This document shows, one piece after another, positions 17,303 through 25,284 of a stretch of 55,755 nt of DNA (the first letter of the stretch is position 1; every line of letters begins with the position of its first letter). Made by a program: the position numbers and the translations under genes. The notes beneath the pieces are model-generated. The model was given only the letters and a program-made list of their open reading frames with translations, was not told the DNA's origin and searched no databases. This DNA comes from an uncultured Clostridia bacterium. Lineage in GTDB: Bacteria; Bacillota; Clostridia; Christensenellales; Borkfalkiaceae. Location of the stretch: positions 1 to 55,755 of the forward strand of contig CALVRO010000009.1 in assembly GCA_944358655.1 (NCBI GenBank), in the 5' to 3' direction.

Positions 17303-17331
17303 TTGACAAACGCCTCAATTAGTTGTATTAT
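17303..17331 (+). promoter_or_regulatory. Promoter of glycosyltransferase operon
   Basis: TTGACA (17303-17308), 17 bp, TATTAT (17326-17331). It precedes a 75-nt leader ending in GGAGG (17404-17408). Confidence 0.75.
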
Positions 17332-17414
17332 ATAATTGTATAAAGGTTGTAAAATCTTTTTGTTGATTTCGGCTGCCGCGCCGACTGTGCGCGCGGCCTT
17401 TGCGGAGGACTTGG

Positions 17415-17891
17415 ATGCCGGGTTTACTTCCCATGTGCGGGGCGCTGTTCGCCGCCGCGCTGTGCATCTGCATATGTTCGGCTATTCAGAAGCTGAAGGT
17501 ACGCCTTAAGATAAGGCGCGCCCTTTTGGCCATGTCGTGGTCTTGCGCCTTCGGCCTGACCTGCTTTGCCTTCATGTCCGCAAACGTCGCCTCTATCATA
17601 GAAGTGGCAAGGTGCTGCGTCACCTCCGACGGGCCCGACTTAAAGCTGGCCGCCCACTATGCCACGGCCTGGGCCTGCAGGTTCAACGCCTTCGGCATGC
17701 TGTTCTCTCTCGTCGCCATAGTCGTCGGCTTCGCGCCCACGGTCATGCGCTCGATAGCCTCCGGCGAGGGCAAAAACGCCATCTTCGCGCCCTTCTGCGC
17801 GCGCATGGCGCGCCCCTCTGTGCTGCGCGCGCTGCTAATCACCTCGCGCACGGCGTCGCCCGCGGCCGTCCTTCAAAGATACAATTCATAG
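17415..17891 (+). CDS. Small integral membrane protein of polysaccharide locus
   Basis: 158 residues from ATG, 6 nt after GGAGG. About three or four hydrophobic segments: LCGALFAAALCICICSAI-like residues 4-22, a stretch near 40-60, and one near 97-118 (AFGMLFSLVAIVVGF). No family was recognised. As first gene of the sugar-transferase operon it may be an accessory factor for glycan assembly or export, but it is far too short for a Wzx flippase or Wzy polymerase. The cysteine-rich first helix is notable. Confidence 0.7.
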   Translation: MPGLLPMCGALFAAALCICICSAIQKLKVRLKIRRALLAMSWSCAFGLTCFAFMSANVASIIEVARCCVTSDGPDLKLAAHYATAWACRFNAFGMLFSLVAIVVGFAPTVMRSIASGEGKNAIFAPFCARMARPSVLRALLITSRTASPAAVLQRYNS

Positions 17892-17975
17892 TCTCTGCCC
17901 CTGTTCGGCCGCCCGTCGGCCGGACGGATTTTGCCGCGCAAGCGGAAGAAAAATAACTTTCTTGCAGAGGTATTT

Positions 17976-18713
17976 ATGCAGCAACAATTCGATTACACCG
18001 ACGGCGCTCTGGCCGCCGTTGCGGACGAAGAGGACTTCACCCCGTCCGAGCCCGCGGCAATACGCGTGGCAAAGCCGTATGTGGCGCCCAAAAGATATTG
18101 CTACCGCTTCTTCAAGCGGCTGTTCGACATTGTCTCCTCGGCGCTGTTTTTAATAGTTTTCAGCTGGCTGTTCATAGTTTTAGCCCTCGTCGTAAAGTTG
18201 AGCGACGGCGGCAAGGTCATCTACAAGCACGAGCGCGTAGGCAAGAACGGCAAGACCATCTACATTTCCAAATTCCGCAGCATGCGCCCCGACGCCGACA
18301 AGCTCGAAAAAATGCTCAACCGCGAACAGCTCGCCGAATACGAGCGCGAATTCAAGGTGGACGACGATCCCCGCGTCACGCGCGTGGGCAGGTTTCTCCG
18401 CCGCACCTCGCTCGACGAGCTCCCGCAAGTGTGGGACATATTCACGGGCAAGATCTCCGTCGTCGGCCCCAGGCCGCTGATGAAGGGGGAGGTGTACGGC
18501 AAGTACGGCCCCGACGCGCAGAAGTTGCTGTCCGTCAAGCCGGGCATGATAGGCTGGTGGTCGGCCAACGGCCGCAGCAACGTCACCTACGAAAGCGGCC
18601 AAAGGCAGAAGCTCGAGCTGTACTATGTCGACAACTGCTCGGTGTGGCTGGACATAAAAATTATTTTCAAGACCATCTTCACGGTGGGCAGGCGCAACAA
18701 CGGTGCCAAATGA
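17976..18713 (+). CDS. Undecaprenyl-phosphate sugar-1-phosphate transferase
   Basis: About 245 residues from ATG at 17976, preceded by GCAGAGG. A disordered acidic N terminus is followed by one hydrophobic segment (LFDIVSSALFLIVFSWLFIV region) and the bacterial sugar transferase domain. Motifs: KFRSMRPDADK, TRVGRFLRRTSLDELPQ, SVVGPRPL and KPGMIGWWSANGRS. It starts glycan assembly by moving a sugar phosphate from a nucleotide sugar to undecaprenyl phosphate at the inner membrane face. It is the priming enzyme of this locus; the sugar cannot be told from sequence. Confidence 0.92.
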   Translation: MQQQFDYTDGALAAVADEEDFTPSEPAAIRVAKPYVAPKRYCYRFFKRLFDIVSSALFLIVFSWLFIVLALVVKLSDGGKVIYKHERVGKNGKTIYISKFRSMRPDADKLEKMLNREQLAEYEREFKVDDDPRVTRVGRFLRRTSLDELPQVWDIFTGKISVVGPRPLMKGEVYGKYGPDAQKLLSVKPGMIGWWSANGRSNVTYESGQRQKLELYYVDNCSVWLDIKIIFKTIFTVGRRNNGAK

Positions 18714-18720
18714 CGGCGTT

Positions 18721-19491
18721 ATGAAGGATATAAAAGTTATAGTCGCGGCTCACCTGCAGTACCGCATGCCCTCCGACGGCATATATGTGCCCGTGCTCGC
18801 GGGCGCCGAGGGCAAGGCGGAAACGCCCCCCGGGTATTTCCGCGACGACGGGGGCGACAACATCTCGTCCAAAAACAAGAGCTATTGCGAGCTCACCTGC
18901 CTGTATTGGGCGTGGAAGAATACCTCGTCCGACTATCTCGGCCTCGTGCACTACCGCAGGCACTTCCGCGGACGGGGCAGGGGCGACAAATTCTCCAAAA
19001 TTCTGACGGGCGAAGAGGCGGCGGGGCTGCTCGCCCAAGCCGACGTGCTTGTGCCCAAAAAGAGGCACTACTATATCGAAACAAACTACAGCCAGTATGT
19101 CCACGCGCACCACGCCGAGGGACTTTTGGCGGCCGAGGCGGCCATAAAAGAGCTCAGCCCCGAGTACATGCCGTCGTACAACAAGGTGATGGCCGAGCGC
19201 AGCGGACACAAGTTCAACATGTTCATAATGTCCCGCCCGCTCGCCGAAAGCTACTGCGGCTGGCTGTTCTCCGTGCTCGCCGAGGCCGAAAAAAATATCG
19301 ACATCTCGGGCTGGAGCGCGCGCGAGCAGCGCGTGTTCGGCTACCTTGCCGAACGCCTTCTGGATGTCTGGCTCGATCATAACGGCGTCGCCTTCAAAGA
19401 GGTGCCCTACATGTTCATGGAAAGGCAGAACTGGCCCGCCAAGATAGCCAAATTTATAAAGCGCAAATTCTGTCCCCGCAAACACCGATAA
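18721..19491 (+). CDS. DUF4422 glycosyltransferase-like protein
   Basis: About 256 residues from ATG at 18721 (an in-frame GTG at 18703 would overlap the previous gene). The family signature is clear: ELTCLYWAWKNTSSDYLGLVHYRRHF, then VLVPKKRHYYIETNYSQYVHAHH and a FNMFIMSR segment. DUF4422 proteins occur in capsule and exopolysaccharide clusters and are considered glycosyltransferases, though the acceptor is usually unknown. Neighbours fit that role. Confidence 0.85.
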   Translation: MKDIKVIVAAHLQYRMPSDGIYVPVLAGAEGKAETPPGYFRDDGGDNISSKNKSYCELTCLYWAWKNTSSDYLGLVHYRRHFRGRGRGDKFSKILTGEEAAGLLAQADVLVPKKRHYYIETNYSQYVHAHHAEGLLAAEAAIKELSPEYMPSYNKVMAERSGHKFNMFIMSRPLAESYCGWLFSVLAEAEKNIDISGWSAREQRVFGYLAERLLDVWLDHNGVAFKEVPYMFMERQNWPAKIAKFIKRKFCPRKHR

Positions 19492-19539
19492 GGCGCGGGG
19501 GCCGACTATATATGGTAATCTGCCTGTATCGGGTGTATA

Positions 19540-20421
19540 ATGAATAGTGTTGCAGCGGTCGTCGTCACCTATAACAGGCGGCAGTTACTTTTAAATAACG
19601 TGCAATGTCTGCTGTCGCAGACGCGTCCTGCCGATATAATAGTCATCGACAACGCAAGTACGGACGGAACGGCCGAAGCTCTTCGGCCGTTTGTCGACGA
19701 GGGCAAAATAACCTATATCAACACGGGCGCCAACCTCGGCGGCGCGGGCGGCTTTCAGTACGGCATAAAACACGCCGTCGGCCTCGGCTACGAGTATATT
19801 TGGCTGATGGACGACGACTGCATGCCCTGCGGCACCGCCCTCGAGGAGCTGATGGCGGCGGACGGACGGCTGGGCGCAAACTACGGCTTTCTGTGCAGCA
19901 AGGTGCTGTGGAAGGACGGCGAGGTGTGCGCCATGAATGTGCCGAGGCGCACGCTCACAAAGCCCCTCAAAGGTTATTCGGGCGGGGATATCCCCGTGGC
20001 AATGGCCTCGTTTGTCTCCCTCTTTCTGCGCGCCGAGGTCGTGCGCGAGGTCGGCCTGCCCATAAAGGAATTTTTCATCTGGACGGACGACTGGGAGTAC
20101 ACAAGAAGGATATCTTTAAAATTCCCCTGCTACTGCGTGTGCCCGAGCGTCGTCGTCCATCACTCGGCCTCCAACATAGGCGCCAACATAGCCACCGAAA
20201 GCGCCGACAGGATACAAAGATTTTTCTATCTCTACCGCAACGACGTCTATCTCTACCGCCGCGAGGGTCTGAAGGGCTTTTTATACGAATGTGTGAGGCT
20301 GACCTCCCATTTTTTCAGGGTGCTGTTCAGGGCGCGCGACAATAAATTTAAAAGGATAAAAATGATGGTGCGCGGCACAAGGGCGGGTCTGTCCTTCAGG
20401 CCGCCCGTCGAGTATGTTTGA
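19540..20421 (+). CDS. Glycosyltransferase family 2, galactofuranosyltransferase-like
   Basis: 293 residues. GT2 fold: VVVTYNRRQLLLNNV near the N terminus, DNASTDGT near 37-44, and a WLMDDDC motif near 88-94 typical of GlfT-like enzymes. FFIWTDDWEYTRR near 183-195 and VVVHH further on are also family marks. Together with the UDP-galactopyranose mutase two genes downstream it suggests transfer of galactofuranose, although rhamnosyltransferases share these motifs. Its 3' end overlaps the next gene by 8 bp. Confidence 0.85.
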   Translation: MNSVAAVVVTYNRRQLLLNNVQCLLSQTRPADIIVIDNASTDGTAEALRPFVDEGKITYINTGANLGGAGGFQYGIKHAVGLGYEYIWLMDDDCMPCGTALEELMAADGRLGANYGFLCSKVLWKDGEVCAMNVPRRTLTKPLKGYSGGDIPVAMASFVSLFLRAEVVREVGLPIKEFFIWTDDWEYTRRISLKFPCYCVCPSVVVHHSASNIGANIATESADRIQRFFYLYRNDVYLYRREGLKGFLYECVRLTSHFFRVLFRARDNKFKRIKMMVRGTRAGLSFRPPVEYV

Positions 20422-21556
20422 GATGAAGGTGCTTGAGTTGTTCGGCGAGCCCGTTTCCAACGGCGGGCAGGAGTCGTTCGTAATGAACGTGCTCTCGCAT
20501 ATGCCAGAAAACGATATGGTTTTCGACGTGCTCACGCCGTACTATTGCGACAACGAGCGCTACCGCGCCATAGTAGAGGACAGGGGCGGCAGGCTGTATT
20601 GCCTCGGCTTAAAGTTTGCCCCGGGCAAAAACAGGTTCAACCTCATAGGCCCGCTCAACGCATTTCTGTCCGGGGGCGGGTACGACGCCGTGCACATCCA
20701 CTCGGGCAGCCTCTCGGTGCTGGCCGAGGGCGCGCGCGCCGCAAAGCGGGCGGGGGTAGGCAGCATAATCGTTCACTCCCACTGCGCGGCGGAGAGGATG
20801 ACCCTCCGCCACAAACTCGTCAAATTTGCAATGAACGCCGCAATGCGCGGCTGTCCCACGCACTACGTCGCCTGTTCGTATGTTGCGGGCCTCTCCAAAT
20901 TCCCCCGTTCTATAGCCGATAACAGGCTGATAATTTTAAAGAACGGCGTCGACCTCAAAAAGTTCGCCCCCTCGCTGCAGATGCGGCAGGAAATGCGCCG
21001 TCGGCTGGGCATAGCCGACGACGAGATAGTGTTCGGTCATGTGGGCAGATTTTCCTATCAGAAGAATCACCGATTCCTCATCTCCGTCCTCAGGCGTGCG
21101 GTCGGACGCGGCGCAAAGGTAAAACTGGTCGCCGTCGGCTCGGGCGAGACAATGGAGGACGTAAAGGCGGCCTGCCGCGCTATGGGATTGGAGGAGCGCG
21201 TCATATTCGTCGGCAACACCGCCAACGTGTGCGACTACTATTCGGCCATGGACGTCTTTTTGCTGCCCTCCCGCTTCGAGGGCCTGCCCATAGTCGGAGT
21301 AGAGGCTCAGGCCTCGGGCCTGCCCTGCATATTCTCCGCGGCCGTCACGCGCGAGGTCGCGCTCTCCCCCAATGTTTCTTTCCTGCCCATAGGCGACGGC
21401 GACGAGGACAGGTGGGCGGAGGAGGCCTTGCGCCTCGGCGCCCTTCCCCGCGGCGACAACTCGTCGTCGCTCAGGGCCGCAGGGTTCGATATCGACGACA
21501 CCGTAAGGGCCTTCGTCGCGCTATACCGGACGGGAGTAAAAAACTCAAAGGAATAA
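20414..21556 (+). CDS. Glycosyltransferase family 4 (group 1)
   Basis: 380 residues; ATG at 20423 is an alternative start. GT-B fold with an N-terminal acceptor half and the C-terminal nucleotide-sugar domain: FGHVGRFSYQKNH near 210-222, VAVGSGETMEDV near 240-251 and the E-x7-E region LLPSRFEGLPIVGVEAQASGLP. A retaining transferase adding a hexose or N-acetylhexosamine to the lipid-linked glycan is likely. Overlapping start and stop codons with the upstream gene imply translational coupling. Confidence 0.9.
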   Translation: MFEMKVLELFGEPVSNGGQESFVMNVLSHMPENDMVFDVLTPYYCDNERYRAIVEDRGGRLYCLGLKFAPGKNRFNLIGPLNAFLSGGGYDAVHIHSGSLSVLAEGARAAKRAGVGSIIVHSHCAAERMTLRHKLVKFAMNAAMRGCPTHYVACSYVAGLSKFPRSIADNRLIILKNGVDLKKFAPSLQMRQEMRRRLGIADDEIVFGHVGRFSYQKNHRFLISVLRRAVGRGAKVKLVAVGSGETMEDVKAACRAMGLEERVIFVGNTANVCDYYSAMDVFLLPSRFEGLPIVGVEAQASGLPCIFSAAVTREVALSPNVSFLPIGDGDEDRWAEEALRLGALPRGDNSSSLRAAGFDIDDTVRAFVALYRTGVKNSKE

Positions 21557-21560
21557 TGTT

Positions 21561-22676
21561 ATGTACGATTACTTAATAGTCGGCAGCGGCCTCTACGGCG
21601 CAGTCTGCGCGCAGCAGCTCACGGCAAGGGGCAAAAAGGTGCTCGTCATCGAAAGGCGCCCCAACATAGCCGGCAACGTCTACACAAAGAACGTCGAGGG
21701 CATAAACGTGCACGTCTACGGCGCGCATATCTTCCACACCTCCGACAGGCGCGTGTGGGAGTATGTCAACCGCTTCGCCGAGTTCAACAACTTTGTCAAC
21801 TGCCCCGTGGCGAGGTACAAGGGCGAGTGCTACAACCTGCCCTTCAACATGAACACCTTCACAAAGCTCTGGCCCGACGTGTTCACCCCGCAGGAGGCGG
21901 CCGCCCGCATCGCCGAGGAGATAGGCGAAAGCTACTGCCAAAATCCCTCCAACTTAGAGGAGCAGGCCATTAACCTCGTGGGCAAAACCATCTATCAAAA
22001 GCTCGTCAAGGGATATACGGAAAAGCAGTGGGGCAGGGACTGCAAGGAGCTCCCCGCCTTCATCATCCGCCGCCTGCCCGTCAGGTACACCTTCGATAAC
22101 AACTACTTCAACGACCGCTATCAGGGCATTCCCGTCGGCGGATATACAAAGATGGTCGAAAATATGCTTGCGGGCGCCGAGGTCAGAACGGGCTGCGACT
22201 ATTTAAAGGACAAGGCCTCCTACGACGCCATGGCCAACGCCGTCATCTACACGGGGCCTATAGACGAGTACTTCGGCTACTGCTACGGCCCCCTCGAGTA
22301 CCGTTCGGTGAGGTTCGAAACCGAGCTTTTAGACATGCCAAACTTCCAGGGCAACGCCGCAGTCAACTACACCGAAAGGGAGGTGCCGTGGACGAGGATA
22401 ATTGAGCACAAGTGGTTCGAGTTCGGCAAGGACGCCGAGGGACGCGACCTGCCCAAAACGGTCATCTCGCGCGAGTACAGCTCGGAGTGGAAGCCGGGCG
22501 ACGAGCCCTACTACCCCGTCAACGATAAAAAGAACGGCGAGCTCTACGAAAAATACAGGGCTCTCGCCGAGGGCGAAAAAAAGGTGCTCTTCGGCGGCAG
22601 GCTGGGGCAGTATAAGTATTTCGACATGGACGACGTCATTGCCGCCGCGCTCGAAGCGGCGCAAAAATTGCAGTAA
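21561..22676 (+). CDS. glf: UDP-galactopyranose mutase
   Basis: 371 residues, full length for bacterial Glf. FAD dinucleotide-binding motif GSGLYG near 8-13 and ERRPNIAGNVYT near 32-43. Substrate-site stretches include VYGAHIFHTSD, YTEKQWGRD and PVGGYTKMVENML. It converts UDP-galactopyranose to UDP-galactofuranose using reduced flavin. As last gene of the operon, 5 bp after the GT4, it defines the product as a galactofuranose-containing glycan. The hairpin at 22724-22758 follows. Confidence 0.96.
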   Translation: MYDYLIVGSGLYGAVCAQQLTARGKKVLVIERRPNIAGNVYTKNVEGINVHVYGAHIFHTSDRRVWEYVNRFAEFNNFVNCPVARYKGECYNLPFNMNTFTKLWPDVFTPQEAAARIAEEIGESYCQNPSNLEEQAINLVGKTIYQKLVKGYTEKQWGRDCKELPAFIIRRLPVRYTFDNNYFNDRYQGIPVGGYTKMVENMLAGAEVRTGCDYLKDKASYDAMANAVIYTGPIDEYFGYCYGPLEYRSVRFETELLDMPNFQGNAAVNYTEREVPWTRIIEHKWFEFGKDAEGRDLPKTVISREYSSEWKPGDEPYYPVNDKKNGELYEKYRALAEGEKKVLFGGRLGQYKYFDMDDVIAAALEAAQKLQ

Positions 22677-22723
22677 TAGCCAGGCAGGCGGCCCCCGCGC
22701 GGGGTCTGTCAGAATATAAGGGT

Positions 22724-22758
22724 GGCGCGCGCCCCGCTTTCAAAGCGGGGCGCGCGCC
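22724..22758 (+). terminator. Perfect 17-bp GC-rich hairpin
   Basis: GGCGCGCGCCCCGCTTT and AAAGCGGGGCGCGCGCC pair around a single C (the real loop will be larger). Ends the polysaccharide operon. Confidence 0.65.
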
Positions 22759-22798
22759 GCCTTTTAAGGTATAAAAGGCCCTTTCGCGCCATAATTCG

Positions 22799-22827
22799 TC
22801 ATAATAGTGTATTTTACGGCATAAAGT
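22799..22827 (+). promoter_or_regulatory. Sigma-E-like promoter of spoIIID
   Basis: TCATAAT (22799-22805), 14 bp, CATAAAGT (22820-22827). This resembles the Bacillus mother-cell sigma-E pattern with its CATA -10 and 14-15-bp spacing, and spoIIID is a sigma-E target there. Confidence 0.5.
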
Positions 22828-22871
22828 ATTGCCATAGGGGTCGGCGCGGCCGACCGCAGGGGGAATGAGTT

Positions 22872-23144
22872 ATGTGGGAATACATGCAAAGACGGGTGAT
22901 GTGCGAGGCCGAATACATAACCGCCAACGGCGCCACCGTGCGCGCGGCGGCTGCGGCGCTGGGCGTTTCCAAATCTACCGTCCACAAGGATGTTTCCGAG
23001 CGCCTCAAAGAGATCGACGCCTCGCTGTATGCCGAGGTTAAAAAGGTGCTCTCCAAAAACCTTGCCGAGCGCCACATTCGCGGCGGCAACGCCACAAGAA
23101 TAAAATACGCCCACTCCAAAAGGGCCGCGCCCGCCAAAAAGTGA
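22872..23144 (+). CDS. spoIIID: Stage III sporulation transcriptional regulator SpoIIID
   Basis: 90 residues, the usual length. The helix-turn-helix RAAAAALGVSKSTVHKDVSERL near 28-49 and the basic tail GGNATRIKYAHSKR near 73-86 are characteristic. It regulates mother-cell genes after sigma-E becomes active and marks the organism as an endospore former or a descendant of one. It stands alone, between the polysaccharide operon and a repeat island. Confidence 0.95.
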   Translation: MWEYMQRRVMCEAEYITANGATVRAAAAALGVSKSTVHKDVSERLKEIDASLYAEVKKVLSKNLAERHIRGGNATRIKYAHSKRAAPAKK

Positions 23145-23349
23145 GCATTTGCACGGTATGCGTAAAAGCTTCGCGGCGGCGGGAGAGCAGAAGGAGCGCC
23201 CCCTCAGTCGGCAATAAATTGCCGCCAGCTCCCCATGGCGACGGGGAGCCATAGAGCGGCGCGCGGCCCCTCGGGTAGAGCTTGTCATTTCGAGCGTAGC
23301 CGAGAAATCTCCCGGGCTACGTTTCAGATACCCTTAATACCACAATATG

Positions 23350-23406
23350 GCCTCCCCTTCGTATGGGGAGGTGTCTGCATGCGAGAGCATGCAGACGGAG
23401 AGGTCG
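23350..23406 (+). repeat. Hairpin element E, complete copy
   Basis: Hairpins CCTCCCC/GGGGAGG and GTCTGCATGC-GAGA-GCATGCAGAC, followed by GGAGAGGTCG. Confidence 0.65.
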
Positions 23407-23572
23407 AAAAATTTTAATAATTTATTCCTTTTGTCATCCTGAGCGATAGCGAAGAATCTCATAGTCCGTCTGTATCGGCGCTGGAGTAGAGATGCCTCGA
23501 CGACGCGCGCACATTCTCTTATTGTACCCAACCATATCGGCGCGCTGCTCGGCATGACAAGGGGTGGGTATG

Positions 23573-23688
23573 GGTGCGCAGCCCCGCGAGCACCCTCCGA
23601 AGAATAAAAGCAAACAAACTTTATGCCGTGCCGCAACTTTAGTTGCGGCTTGCAAAGGGGAGTTTGCGTTTCGCGCGGAGCGCAGAAA
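23573..23688 (+). repeat. Repeat C, divergent copy
   Basis: The outer arms are AGCAAAC/GTTTGC where other copies have AGCAAAT/ATTTGCT, a compensated change. The interior is replaced by the hairpin GCCGCAAC-TTTA-GTTGCGGC. Confidence 0.6.
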
Positions 23689-23701
23689 ATCAATTCCTTA
23701 G

Positions 23702-23806
23702 CCTCGCGCAAAACTGTAGTATTTGCGCGAAAGAGGAGCCGCAGGCTATAAAGCAAACAAGCAAAGTTTACTTGGCTTGTTGCGAGGTTAGCCTTGCGGC
23801 GACGAC
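23702..23806 (+). repeat. 105-bp structured repeat, copy 6
   Basis: Inner hairpin as in copy 4 (AAG/CTT). 5' hairpin and closing stem as in copy 2. Confidence 0.8.
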
Positions 23807-23892
23807 GCGGCGCCGAATGGATTGTATTTAAATCTCAAATTTTGTCGCAAAATAAAATTTTGGGACAATTTAAAAATTTTTTCGCCCAATAG

Positions 23893-24022
23893 TTTACTTG
23901 CGGAAAATAATGTGTATAATAGTAAATGTAAAAGGCAATGCGCCTCATACATTTCCATCGTTCATTATTTTTCCCCCTTATCATATAGTAAACGGAGCAG
24001 ACTACGGTCTGCTCCGTTTACT
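23893..24022 (+). ncRNA. Orphan promoter and hairpin: candidate small RNA
   Basis: TTTACT (23893-23898), 16 bp, TATAAT (23915-23920) drives a stretch of about 95 nt with no credible open frame. It ends in a perfect 16-bp stem AGTAAACGGAGCAGAC/GTCTGCTCCGTTTACT (23987-24022) with a TACG tetraloop. There is no T-run after the stem, so it may be a stability element or a bidirectional terminator with the convergent aminotransferase gene. Confidence 0.45.
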
Positions 24023-24154
24023 GTTATCGGCCTTTAGCTTTGCAGCCTCCCCTTTGCAGAGGAGGCTGCGCGTATTTTTGTAGTAATAGCGGTCGGATAA
24101 AGTCGATATGCGGCAGTCGCCTCATTATGAATGTGCGGGCGCCGCAATGTCCGC

Positions 24155-25177
24155 TTATTTTATCTCCCTAACCCAGCCTTCGGGTGCGGGCAGGCGTCCC
24201 ATCTGTATTCCCGTCAGCGTGTCGTACAGCTTCTTGGTTACGGGCCCCATCTCGTCCATGCCTGAGGGCAGGCAGATCTCCTCGCCGTGGTCGATTATCT
24301 TGCCCACGGGCGATATTACCGCCGCCGTGCCGCACAGTCCGCACTCGGCAAAGTCCTTGACTTCACTCAGCCTCACGGGCCTGTGCTCCACCTTCATGCC
24401 GAGAATTTTCTCCGCCACATAGCACAGCGACCGTCTGGTGATGGAGGGGAGGATGGAATCCGACTTAGGCGTCACCACCGTGCCGTCCTTTGTCACAAAT
24501 AAAAAGTTGGCTCCGCCCGTCTCCTCCACAAAGGAGCGGGTGGCGGGGTCGAGGTACATGTTCTCGTCGTAGCCGTTGGCGTGCGCGTCCACAATGGCGT
24601 GCAGGCTCATGGCGTAGTTGAGCCCCGCCTTAATGTGTCCGGTGCCTCGGGGGGCCGCCCTGTCAAAGTCGCTCACGCGTATGGTTATGGGTTTTGCGCC
24701 CCCCTTGAAGTAGGGCCCTACGGGCGTGCAGAATATCCTCATTTCGTACTCTTCGGCGGGCTTTACGCCGATGACGGGCGAGGAGGCGAACATGACGGGC
24801 CTTATGTACAGCGTGGCGCCGCTGCCGTAGGGCGGAACGAACTGCCTGTTGGCCGCAACCACCCTCTCGACGGCGCAAACAAACCTGTCCTCGGGGAATA
24901 CGGGCATCTCCAGCCTTGCCGCCGACTGCGCCATGCGCTCGGCGTTGAGGTCGGGGCGGAAGGTAACTATCCTGCCGTCCTCCGTCCTGTAGGCCTTCAG
25001 CCCCTCGAAGCAGGTCTGGGCGTACTGCAAAACTCCCGCGCACTCGCTTATCGTAACGGTGTCGTCGGTGGTCAGTTCGCCGTCGCTCCACTTGCCGCCC
25101 CTGAATTTGGCAACATAGCGGAAGGGCGTCTTTATGTATGCAAACCCTAAGTTGCTCCAGTCAAGTTCTTTAGTCAT
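24155..25177 (-). CDS. ilvE: Branched-chain amino acid aminotransferase
   Basis: 340 residues from the ATG preceded by AAGGTGAGG. PLP fold-type IV; the likely Schiff-base Lys lies in GHIKAGLNYAMS near 186-197. GATLYIRPVMFAS and EETGGANFLFV are typical of the long (type II) BCAT group. It makes Leu, Ile and Val from their keto acids with glutamate. Monocistronic and divergent from recX, sharing a 107-bp intergenic region. No T-box was recognised in that short region, so regulation is not obvious. Confidence 0.94.
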   Translation of the reverse strand: MTKELDWSNLGFAYIKTPFRYVAKFRGGKWSDGELTTDDTVTISECAGVLQYAQTCFEGLKAYRTEDGRIVTFRPDLNAERMAQSAARLEMPVFPEDRFVCAVERVVAANRQFVPPYGSGATLYIRPVMFASSPVIGVKPAEEYEMRIFCTPVGPYFKGGAKPITIRVSDFDRAAPRGTGHIKAGLNYAMSLHAIVDAHANGYDENMYLDPATRSFVEETGGANFLFVTKDGTVVTPKSDSILPSITRRSLCYVAEKILGMKVEHRPVRLSEVKDFAECGLCGTAAVISPVGKIIDHGEEICLPSGMDEMGPVTKKLYDTLTGIQMGRLPAPEGWVREIK

Positions 25178-25245
25178 TTTCCTCACCTTCCTTAAGTTAA
25201 TTAAAAATATTATACTCCCGCCCGCTCCATATGTCAACAACACGA

Positions 25246-25275
25246 TTGACAAAAATGCATATTTTGTGATAAAAT
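25246..25275 (+). promoter_or_regulatory. Promoter of recX giving a near-leaderless mRNA
   Basis: TTGACA (25246-25251), 18 bp, TAAAAT (25270-25275). Only 9 nt separate the -10 from the recX ATG at 25285, so transcription should start within about 3 nt of the start codon. No Shine-Dalgarno is present. Confidence 0.6.
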
Positions 25276-25284
25276 GTATCCAAT

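Larger units (their letters stand above)
23160..23815. repeat. Repeat island 5
   Basis: No gene. Order: CCCCTCAGTCGG element (about 23200-23250), ATTTCG...AAATCTCC repeat (23281), hairpin element E (23350-23406), CCTGAGCG-type repeat (23435-23562), a divergent repeat C (23573-23688) and a 105-bp repeat (23702-23806). Confidence 0.85.

Noticed and set aside
25178-25284. T-box leader for the branched-chain aminotransferase
   Set aside because: The region is only 107 bp, is shared with the recX promoter and has no T-box sequence.
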